A DNA stretch of 9,312 nucleotides from an uncultured Lachnospiraceae bacterium. GTDB lineage: Bacteria > Bacillota > Clostridia > Lachnospirales > Lachnospiraceae. The stretch lies in the NCBI GenBank assembly GCA_902784025.1, contig CACZTF010000186.1, positions 1 to 9,312 on the forward strand, read 5' to 3'. Positions 1 to 5,515 of the stretch are shown one piece after another. The notes under the pieces are model-generated. The model did not search any database and had not been told where the DNA came from. It saw only the letters and a program-made list of their open reading frames with translations. A program made the translations under genes and the position numbers. The stretch's first letter is position 1, and every line of letters begins with the position of its first letter.

Positions 1-455
1 AATACCTTAAAGAAACGTCCCAGTTCTATGCCGGCATCGGATGATATACCCGAAAGGTGGCTGACCCGGACCTTAAACTGTGTAAGAAATCCGTTCTGGT
101 AGCCGGACATAAAAGCTCCGTAAAGGATAAATATATATCCGCCGCCGGTAAACCAGGCAAAGAAAAACAGTGCCACGGATAAAATGATGTAGCATATCCC
201 GAAAATGGGGGTGAAGTTCATATCACCTCTTGGATTTATGAATCCGGCGAGGGCGGATCCTACTATAAAAGCGCATATAACACCTACGAGACTCCAAAAC
301 AACATGGCGTTTCCCTGTGTGAGAGCAAGCGCTATCCTTGTTGCATTTCCTGTCTGATGGGTAACCAGAAACGGTGCATAATCAAGCATAAACTCCACAT
401 TTAACCATCCGCAGGCAAACGTAACAAGAAAGCTGAACAATACAAACAGATTCAA
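1..455 (-). CDS. DUF1275 (YoaK-like) membrane protein, 3' end outside the window
   Basis: Leftward gene; 151 codons are visible and it runs off the left edge. The protein is mostly hydrophobic, with membrane segments near residues 3-24, 52-73 and 84-117. Two blocks are typical of the DUF1275/YoaK family: a THQTGN motif at residues 32-37 just after the first segment (the family usually has S/T-H-x-T-G-N), and GYQNGFLTQF followed by VRVSHLSG at residues 118-136, leading into GIELGR. Family members are small multi-pass inner-membrane proteins of unknown function, so no substrate is proposed. The TTG start directly follows an in-frame TAA, and AAAGGAG at 466-472 lies 10 bases upstream, so it is the only sensible start. 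The family is normally about 220-240 residues, so roughly a third is missing. The gene is separated from the upstream SulP gene by a terminator and probably has its own promoter. Family assignment is firm; function is unknown. Confidence 0.85.
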   Translation of the reverse strand, partial: MNLFVLFSFLVTFACGWLNVEFMLDYAPFLVTHQTGNATRIALALTQGNAMLFWSLVGVICAFIVGSALAGFINPRGDMNFTPIFGICYIILSVALFFFAWFTGGGYIFILYGAFMSGYQNGFLTQFKVRVSHLSGISSDAGIELGRFFKV

Positions 456-486
456 TTACGATATACTCCTTTCATATTTTTCGCCC

Positions 487-514
487 GTTATAAAAAAATA
501 AAGGCTTAATGCAA
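487..514 (-). promoter_or_regulatory. possible promoter of the DUF1275 gene
   Basis: Leftward reading gives TTGCAT (509-514), a 16-base spacer and TATAAC (487-492). The -10 box matches TATAAT at five of six positions; the -35 box is weak (TTG only). Transcription would begin near 480, leaving about 25 bases before the TTG start, enough to include the Shine-Dalgarno site. The position after the SulP terminator fits an independent promoter. Prediction by eye only. Confidence 0.4.
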
Positions 515-555
515 ATAAATAGCTGCAAAAAGCATGTATCTAATAGTTATAAATT

Positions 556-611
556 AAAAAATCCCTTTTTGCAACACCTTTTTATTATTATTTGCAAAAA
601 GGGAGTTTTTT
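556..611 (-). terminator. intrinsic terminator after the SulP gene, T-runs on both strands
   Basis: Bases 562-574 (TCCCTTTTTGCAA) pair perfectly with 592-604 (TTGCAAAAAGGGA) around a 17-base loop. A run of A lies to the left (556-561) and a run of T to the right (606-611), so a T-tract follows the stem whichever strand is transcribed. It begins about 50 bases past the SulP stop codon and is the natural end of that leftward transcript, insulating the next leftward gene. No rightward gene lies upstream in this window, so activity in the other direction would only block stray antisense transcription. Confidence 0.85.
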
Positions 612-659
612 AAGTTTTTAAAATAATTCGATCAGCGAAATACAATACGATTCAGCTGA

Positions 660-2171
660 CTATACGTACATAAATACCACTCCGGCAGTTCCTATAGCCG
701 CACATATTATCATAATGATCGTAGATATTGCCTTCATGCCCTTTCCGGCCATCATCTCATTTCTGACCAGTGAGGCTACGGCAATACCAAAGGCTGAAAA
801 GATAAACATTACAAGTGCTATACCCGGTCCGCCACCGGCTCTGGCAAGAAGTGTTACAACAAGGGAAGCGATAGCAGCGCCCAGCAGACCGAATGCTATG
901 CCCAGCATAACCTTTTCATTGACGATAAACATCTTAAGTATCAGCATTGCCACATACAGGGCAATCCCGACACCAACACCGTAAGCCAGATTGTCGGTGG
1001 CAAGCACCACGATCACCGTGATGGCCATGGACATGGTTTCTTTTAGGGGAACCTTATGGGCTTTAAATACGGATCCCCAGTTAAAGGTTTCGTAACAAAC
1101 TACCAGCATGACAGCTACCAGAGCGGCAACAGGTATTGCCCCCAGCGCCCGTGATGCACTGAAGAGTAAAACAGCAAGAAGTCCTCCGGCGAAAAGGGAA
1201 GATAATCTTCCGCGGCCTCCGGCACCCAGATTTGCCTTTGTTTGTCCGATCATGGCACATCCGGGCATGGCGCCTAAGAATCCGCAGATCATGTTTCCTA
1301 TACCCTGACCGCGGCACTCTCTGTTCAGATCCTCCTGCTCGGGAGTATTTGTCTCTTCAGTAACTACACGGCAGGTAAGCATGGTCTCTATGATACCTAC
1401 CATAGCCAGTGAAATGGAAACAGGAATGATATTAGCAAAACACTCACCGGAGAATACATTGGGAAGTCTGGTAAATACCATGCCTACATACTCAAACCCG
1501 GGGGTTATTGTACCCATGTCACGTATTCTGAGAACGTCACTTCCTGAAGCAATGGCGTATATGGACAGAATAATGATAGCTATAAGAGATGAGGGAATTT
1601 TTCCGAAAAAGGGATGAACTTTCTTGAGGAAGGGGAAGAATACAATGATTCCCACACCTATACCTACAAGAGCAAGCATTTCGGGTAATGTGGCAAAATC
1701 CCTGAAAATAAGTTTAACCTGTGACATGAAGATCAGTATCGCAAGCCCGTTTACAAATCCGTGCATAACGCAATCCGGAATAAACTTGATAAGACTTCCG
1801 AATCTTACGATTCCCAATACAAGCTGTATGATACCTGCAAGGACTACTGCCGCAAACAGATACTCGGGATGAGTCTGCCAGTAAGCGGCAACCAGACCTA
1901 CAGTGATCATGGCTGTGGAACCGGCACCGGCTGAAATAACGCCGGGACGTCCGCCTGTAATGGCAAGAGTAATGGTTAGAATGATACAGGTATACAAACC
2001 GATATACGGCGGAACACCTGCGGCGATCATAAAGCCAATGGTCTCCGGAAGGAGAGCAAAGGTGGTAACGGCACCGCCCCAGAGGTCGCCGGCGATATTA
2101 CCTGTCCAGGACTTTTTTTCTATCGCTCTGGCTTTAGCTCTGTCCTCGGCCGTTTTTTTCTTTCTGGCCAT
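660..2171 (-). CDS. SulP-family anion transporter, STAS domain absent
   Basis: Multi-pass membrane transporter of the SulP (SLC26-like) family, which moves sulfate, bicarbonate or carboxylates; the substrate cannot be read from sequence. Family signatures in order (503-residue numbering): GDLWGG and LLPETIGFMIAAGVPPYIGLY in the first segments (about 28-61), GGRPGVISAGAGSTAMI (73-89), a P-x3-M-x-GFVNG-A block (132-144), the hallmark NRE-x2-GQGIGN (283-293) with a glycine/proline loop after it, and TDNLAYGVGVGI (392-403). Most family members then carry a cytoplasmic STAS domain. Here there are instead three hydrophobic stretches (about 421-443, 450-469, 481-503) running to the last residue. I start the gene at the ATG giving MARKKK: GGAGG at 2183-2187 lies 11 bases upstream of it, whereas the ATG six codons earlier has no Shine-Dalgarno and overlaps that site. 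The basic N-terminus (KKK, RAKAR) suits a cytoplasmic start. It is a single-gene unit, with a terminator after it and a long spacer before it. Confidence 0.92.
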   Translation of the reverse strand: MARKKKTAEDRAKARAIEKKSWTGNIAGDLWGGAVTTFALLPETIGFMIAAGVPPYIGLYTCIILTITLAITGGRPGVISAGAGSTAMITVGLVAAYWQTHPEYLFAAVVLAGIIQLVLGIVRFGSLIKFIPDCVMHGFVNGLAILIFMSQVKLIFRDFATLPEMLALVGIGVGIIVFFPFLKKVHPFFGKIPSSLIAIIILSIYAIASGSDVLRIRDMGTITPGFEYVGMVFTRLPNVFSGECFANIIPVSISLAMVGIIETMLTCRVVTEETNTPEQEDLNRECRGQGIGNMICGFLGAMPGCAMIGQTKANLGAGGRGRLSSLFAGGLLAVLLFSASRALGAIPVAALVAVMLVVCYETFNWGSVFKAHKVPLKETMSMAITVIVVLATDNLAYGVGVGIALYVAMLILKMFIVNEKVMLGIAFGLLGAAIASLVVTLLARAGGGPGIALVMFIFSAFGIAVASLVRNEMMAGKGMKAISTIIMIICAAIGTAGVVFMYV

Positions 2172-2182
2172 AAGTATAAACA

Positions 2183-2187
2183 CCTCC
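2183..2187 (-). promoter_or_regulatory. ribosome binding site deciding the SulP start
   Basis: Leftward GGAGG, 11 bases before the ATG at 2169-2171. It lies inside the codons that would follow the alternative ATG at 2187-2189, and no purine-rich site precedes that upstream ATG. This supports the shorter protein beginning MARKKK. Confidence 0.7.
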
Positions 2188-2234
2188 ATTCATATTAAGT
2201 TTTAAATGTTTTTAGCTGCTTTTATATTGTTTGT

Positions 2235-2294
2235 GGCAATGAGCATAGCTGTAACGGAAAAAGGTTACCGTAAAGCCTCACACCGCTCATCGCC
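2235..2294 (-). promoter_or_regulatory. structured leader element upstream of the SulP gene
   Basis: Bases 2235-2244 (GGCAATGAGC) and 2285-2294 (GCTCATCGCC) form a 10-position stem with one mismatch. Inside it 2251-2255 (GTAAC) pairs with 2264-2268 (GTTAC). On the leftward strand an alternative inner stem, ACGG with CCGT, competes with that pairing. The element lies about 60-120 bases before the SulP start, in the probable 5' untranslated region. It could be a regulatory leader, but it fits no riboswitch class I can recall, and no terminator or Shine-Dalgarno sequestering arm is evident. The pairing is seen in the sequence; any function is inferred. Confidence 0.4.
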
Positions 2295-2337
2295 CTGAAT
2301 GCAAATGTAAATAAAAATAAAACATCAAAACATAAAA

Positions 2338-2365
2338 ATCTGCTGCCGACATATTTCCGGCAGAT
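2338..2365 (-). other. hairpin with two alternative registers, near the SulP mRNA 5' end
   Basis: CTGCCG (2343-2348) pairs with CGGCAG (2358-2363) around a 9-base loop. A second, shifted pairing joins 2338-2343 (AATCTGC side, leftward GCAGAT) with 2360-2365 (leftward ATCTGC). Read leftwards, the shifted form is followed directly by five T residues, resembling a weak terminator. If the promoter proposed at 2369-2397 is right, the hairpin lies at the extreme 5' end of the SulP mRNA, where it could protect the transcript or attenuate it. Confidence 0.45.
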
Positions 2366-2368
2366 ACT

Positions 2369-2397
2369 AATATACGGAAAAAACTGAATATAAACAA
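2369..2397 (-). promoter_or_regulatory. possible promoter of the SulP gene
   Basis: Leftward TTGTTT (2392-2397), a 17-base spacer and TATATT (2369-2374). The -10 box matches the consensus at five of six positions; the -35 box has only TTG. Transcription would start near 2362 and give a leader of about 190 bases. In this AT-rich spacer chance matches are common. A TATAAA at about 2223-2228 is a rival -10 box but has no convincing -35 box at the right distance. Confidence 0.35.
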
Positions 2398-2633
2398 TCC
2401 AGCCTGCGCTTTCGATCGGGTAAACTGTACTTTTTTTAAATGTACGTCCCACGCAAAAAAAATAAAAAATCACGAACAGGTATCTGCAACTATAATATAA
2501 ACTATCGACATATTAATGATAATTATAAACTGCAGATTAAATTATAAAACATATAATAACAAATAATAAAAATTTTGTCTATATTTTTTAATAAAATTTT
2601 TTCGCTTTTTGCTTAAGGATCTTTATAATTTAG
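2398..2633. other. AT-rich intergenic stretch with no gene seen
   Basis: Part of the 712-base spacer between the divergent SulP and ddl genes. It is very AT-rich, rich in A- and T-runs, with stop codons in all frames apart from one short leftward reading frame. That frame (to about 2473) has no Shine-Dalgarno site and an unusual aromatic- and cysteine-rich composition. I see no recognisable gene or RNA here. Confidence 0.6.
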
Positions 2634-2757
2634 CTGTCAGCTGTCATGACGTTCAATGAGGCCTTCGACCATCCAAAAATTGGGTTTGCCCGGCCTTCGC
2701 CGTTTACCGGACCGGATGAAGACTGTTTGGCACCGTTGAGAAAACGGGACAGGAAGA
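2634..2757. other. GC-rich self-complementary island; possible structured RNA or small repeat element
   Basis: This segment is clearly richer in G and C than the DNA on either side. Its arms nest in order: 2641-2645 (CTGTC) with 2748-2752 (GACAG); 2650-2653 (CGTT) with 2743-2746 (AACG); 2654-2658 (CAATG) with 2734-2738 (CGTTG, one G-T pair); 2671-2674 (ATCC) with 2714-2717 (GGAT). Small GC hairpins lie within, for example GGG-TTTG-CCC at 2682-2691. The left end has a tandem AGCTGTC. The overall form is one long interrupted hairpin of about 112 bases with unpaired central bulges. It lies upstream of the probable ddl promoter, so it is probably not the ddl leader. I see no T-run after it on either strand and cannot assign it to a known RNA family. 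It could equally be a small interspersed repeat. Confidence 0.4.
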
Positions 2758-2815
2758 AAAAAATGAGAAATTAAAAGCTGAAACCTTATTCAGGATCATG
2801 TTACATAAGTTTTTG

Positions 2816-2844
2816 TTGTAAATAATAACGAATGATAGTAAAAT
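2816..2844 (+). promoter_or_regulatory. probable promoter of ddl-murF
   Basis: TTGTAA (2816-2821), a 17-base spacer and TAAAAT (2839-2844). The boxes match the housekeeping consensus at four and five of six positions with optimal spacing. Transcription would begin near 2851, leaving about 33 bases before the ddl ATG, which include the AAGGCGG Shine-Dalgarno site at 2868-2874. Confidence 0.55.
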
Positions 2845-2883
2845 AATCGGTAATGATTTTTTAGACTAAGGCGGTAGACAAAT

Positions 2884-3924
2884 ATGAAGATTGCGGTTTT
2901 GGCGGGGGGAACAAGTACTGAGAGGAATGTTTCCCTTACTACGTCGTTAAATGTTTTTAAGGCTTTAAAAAAACTGGGTCATAAGGCCGGGCTTGTTGAT
3001 GTTTTTTACGGACTCGGAGGCAGGGACAGGTCCTTATTTTTTGAGGAAAGCATTGAAGAAACAGAATCTGTTGTGGATGATCTGAGATCCCTGAATGACC
3101 GGGCAGGTGCTGATCTGGAGATGAGAATTGCTGAAGGTAAGGATTTCTTCGGGGACGGCGTTATAGATGTATGCAGGGAAGCTGATATAGTATTTATGGG
3201 GCTGCACGGTGAAAATGGTGAAAACGGCAAGATCCAGGCTGCTTTTGATCTGGCGGGGATAAAGTATACGGGTCCCGGTTATCTGTCCAGCGCCTTGTCC
3301 ATGGACAAGGCTGTTTCAAAAAAGATACTTGTACCTGAGGGCGTTCCCATGCCTGTAGGTGAGGAATTGATCAGGGGTGAACAATATGACGTGTCCGGTC
3401 TGCCGGTTCCCTGTGTTGTAAAGCCTGCATGCGGCGGTTCAAGCGTGGGGGTTGCAATAGTAAAGGACAGAGGAGAACTTGGTAAGGCTATAGAGGATGC
3501 TTTTAAGCTGGAGGAAAAGATACTTGTAGAAAGCTTTATAGACGGCAGGGAGTTTTCCGTAGGCGTTATAGAAGGCAAAGCTCTGCCTGTGGTGGAGATA
3601 ATACCTGAGGGAGGAGTGTACGACTACGAGCATAAATATTCTCCCGACGGGGCAAAAGAAGAGTGTCCTGCCGATCTTCCGGAGATCATATCGGAAAAGA
3701 TGCAGGGATATGCGGAGCTTGCCTGCAGTGTGGCAGGGATAGATACTTATTCAAGGGTGGATGAGCTCATGGATGAGGACGGGAATATTTTCTGTCTTGA
3801 GATAAATACCCTGCCGGGAATGACTCCCACGAGCCTGTTGCCTATGGAAGCGGCAGCACTGGGGATGAGCTATGAAGAATTGGTGCAGAAGCTGGTTGAT
3901 GTTTCATTAAAGAAATATAAATGA
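2884..3924 (+). CDS. ddl: D-alanine--D-alanine ligase
   Basis: ATP-grasp enzyme that joins two D-alanines in the cytoplasm, giving the dipeptide that ends the peptidoglycan stem peptide. All main motifs are present: GGTSTERNVSL at 8-18, LHGENGENG at 107-115, YTG and S-A-x2-MDK at 128-142, the nucleotide-binding KPACGGSSVG at 180-189, VESFIDGREFSV at 215-226, YDYEHKY at 246-252, RVD at 291-293 and EINTLPGMTPTS at 306-317, carrying the Mg-binding Glu and Asn. The lysine-tyrosine pair closing YDYEHKY corresponds to E. coli DdlB Lys215-Tyr216; tyrosine there (phenylalanine in D-lactate-using ligases) predicts D-Ala-D-Ala rather than D-Ala-D-Lac. At 346 residues it is about 40 longer than E. coli DdlB, the extra lying mainly between residues 41 and 95. 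AAGGCGG lies nine bases before the ATG. murF follows after 38 bases with no terminator, so both genes are probably co-transcribed. Confidence 0.97.
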   Translation: MKIAVLAGGTSTERNVSLTTSLNVFKALKKLGHKAGLVDVFYGLGGRDRSLFFEESIEETESVVDDLRSLNDRAGADLEMRIAEGKDFFGDGVIDVCREADIVFMGLHGENGENGKIQAAFDLAGIKYTGPGYLSSALSMDKAVSKKILVPEGVPMPVGEELIRGEQYDVSGLPVPCVVKPACGGSSVGVAIVKDRGELGKAIEDAFKLEEKILVESFIDGREFSVGVIEGKALPVVEIIPEGGVYDYEHKYSPDGAKEECPADLPEIISEKMQGYAELACSVAGIDTYSRVDELMDEDGNIFCLEINTLPGMTPTSLLPMEAAALGMSYEELVQKLVDVSLKKYK

Positions 3925-3962
3925 AGCTGAAAAAGAAAACGATAGTATTGTGAGGTTTTACA

Positions 3963-5426
3963 GTGAAATCTTTCAACATAGGGAAAATCTTAAAAGCAAG
4001 CGGTGGTGAGCCGGTTGGCGACAAAGAACTTCTTACCCGGGAGGTAAGCTCTTTTATCATAGATTCAAGACTGGCAAAAGAGGGCTGTGCTTATGTAGCA
4101 ATGGAAGGCGCAAGGGTAGACGGTCACAGTTTTATTGCCGACACCTTTTCAAAGGGAGCATATTTATGCATAGGTGAAAAGCCTTACGAAACTAAAAATG
4201 GAGAGTTTTATATAAAGACAGATTCGTCTGCCGGGGCTCTTGGGCGTATCGCATCGGCATATATGAAGGAACTGGATATCCCCGTGGTCGGTGTGACCGG
4301 AAGTGTGGGTAAGACCGGTACCAAGGAGATGATAGCGTCTGTCCTGGGAAGTTCTCTAAATGTGGCAAAGACCAGGGGGAATCATAATAATGAAATAGGA
4401 CTTCCCTTAACCTGCCTTGATACGCCGGCTGATGCTGATGTGTGTGTCCTAGAGATGGGGATAAGCGCTGAGGGTGAGATGGACTACCTTATGGACATTG
4501 TTCAGCCTAAAGCTGCAGTGCTGACAAATATAGGCGTAAGCCATATGGAGATCCTGGGCTCCAGGAGAGGGATATTTGACGAGAAGATAAAGATCGCAAA
4601 AGATCTTCCTGCTGACGGATTACTGGCGGTAAACGGAGACGATGACTTTTTGTCCGGCATTGAAAACAGTGAGATAAAAACAAAGGCTAAGATAATAAGA
4701 TACGGATTTGATCCGGGTAATGATATTTATGCAGAGGATATAAAGATAAATGGCATAGAAGGCTCGGAATTTACCATACGGGGATTAAAGGCGGCGCCGG
4801 AAGGCTTAAGAGTGAGCTTAAATTTACCCGGAAGGCATCTGATACTCAACAGTCTTGCAGCAGCAGCCGTTGGAGAATACTTTGGCCTGGATACTGAAGC
4901 TATCAAGGCCGGACTTGCTGATTCCGGAACCATAGCAGGCCGTATGAATATCATAAAAAAAGGTGATATCACTATCATAGATGATGCGTACAATGCCAGT
5001 CCTGTTTCCATGAAGGCTGCTATCGAGGCACTTTCCGGGGCTGAGGGCAGAAAGATATGCGTTCTCGGAAACATGTATGAGCTTGGGAACGATTCCGGAC
5101 AGATGCATTATGATGTGGGACGCTTTGCTGCGGAAAAAGGTGTGTCTGTTTTATTTGTTTGCGGTGATCTTGCAGAAGATATCGCAAAGGGTGCGCTTGG
5201 TGTCAGTATTACAACAGATATTAAAGAGTATGTTCGTGATGGGTATACAGAGAATATGAATACATCGCCGGATCATCCGGTAATACCTGAGTTTTATTTG
5301 TTTGATGATAATGACAGCATGACAGCAAAGATAAAGGAGATAATAAAACCCGGAGACACGGTACTTGTTAAAGCTTCAAACAGCATGGGTTTTTCACAAG
5401 TGGTTGAAAGGTTGTCAGAACAATAA
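3963..5426 (+). CDS. murF: UDP-N-acetylmuramoyl-tripeptide--D-alanyl-D-alanine ligase
   Basis: Mur ligase that uses ATP to add the D-Ala-D-Ala made by the upstream gene to UDP-MurNAc-tripeptide, the last cytoplasmic step of the precursor. Domain order is complete: N-terminal UDP-binding part with DSR and DGHSF (34-57); central ATPase part with the P-loop GVTGSVGKTGTKE (110-122), GNHNNEIGLP (139-148), EMG at 164-166 and TNIGVSHMEILGS (188-200); then GRHLILNSLAA (290-300), the RMN block (327-329) and DDAYNASPVSM (340-350); C-terminal part with VLGNMYELG (367-375) and H382. The start is GTG; TGAGG lies seven bases before it and no better codon is near. Oddities: L-I follows the histidine where an asparagine is usual (G-x-H-N), and residues about 414-445 appear to be an insertion of some 25 residues before the last helix, giving 487 residues against the usual 450-460. 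The gene ends at a terminator. Confidence 0.96.
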   Translation: MKSFNIGKILKASGGEPVGDKELLTREVSSFIIDSRLAKEGCAYVAMEGARVDGHSFIADTFSKGAYLCIGEKPYETKNGEFYIKTDSSAGALGRIASAYMKELDIPVVGVTGSVGKTGTKEMIASVLGSSLNVAKTRGNHNNEIGLPLTCLDTPADADVCVLEMGISAEGEMDYLMDIVQPKAAVLTNIGVSHMEILGSRRGIFDEKIKIAKDLPADGLLAVNGDDDFLSGIENSEIKTKAKIIRYGFDPGNDIYAEDIKINGIEGSEFTIRGLKAAPEGLRVSLNLPGRHLILNSLAAAAVGEYFGLDTEAIKAGLADSGTIAGRMNIIKKGDITIIDDAYNASPVSMKAAIEALSGAEGRKICVLGNMYELGNDSGQMHYDVGRFAAEKGVSVLFVCGDLAEDIAKGALGVSITTDIKEYVRDGYTENMNTSPDHPVIPEFYLFDDNDSMTAKIKEIIKPGDTVLVKASNSMGFSQVVERLSEQ

Positions 5427-5464
5427 TATGATGATCGGTATGAAGTATCGGTCATCATATTTTT
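5425..5464 (+). terminator. intrinsic terminator of ddl-murF
   Basis: A 13-bp stem joins 5425-5437 (AATATGATGATCG) with 5449-5461 (CGGTCATCATATT), with one G-T pair and an 11-base loop, and five T residues end the structure. The left arm begins inside the murF stop codon. The stem is AT-rich, so readthrough into the next gene is possible; no clear promoter is visible between it and that gene's start at 5516. Confidence 0.8.
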
Positions 5465-5515
5465 AAGAAAGACGATCTTTTACAGATGATATTTTCAAGG
5501 AGTTAATAATTTAAA

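Noticed and set aside
2172..2189. Upstream ATG (2187-2189) as the SulP start
   Set aside because: It overlaps the GGAGG that serves the ATG at 2169-2171 and has no ribosome site of its own.
2235..2295. Resemblance to a fluoride (crcB) riboswitch, because the leftward strand reads GGGCGATGAG
   Set aside because: Only the opening bases agree. The first hairpin of that class (GGGCG closing with CGCCC) and the following conserved core are missing, and the main pairing here spans the whole element instead.
2222..2473. Leftward 83-codon reading frame in the SulP-ddl spacer
   Set aside because: No Shine-Dalgarno site, an aromatic- and cysteine-rich composition typical of chance translation of AT-rich DNA, and it covers the hairpins and probable promoter of the SulP gene.
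2640..2789. Leftward 50-codon open frame through the GC-rich island
   Set aside because: No start codon with a ribosome site; the only ATG is 12 codons before the stop. It is mentioned as a clue about the island but is not called as a gene.
2884..3924. VanA-type D-Ala-D-Lac ligase (vancomycin resistance)
   Set aside because: The K-Y pair typical of D-Ala-D-Ala ligases is kept, the gene is paired with murF, and no vanH- or vanX-like gene is near.
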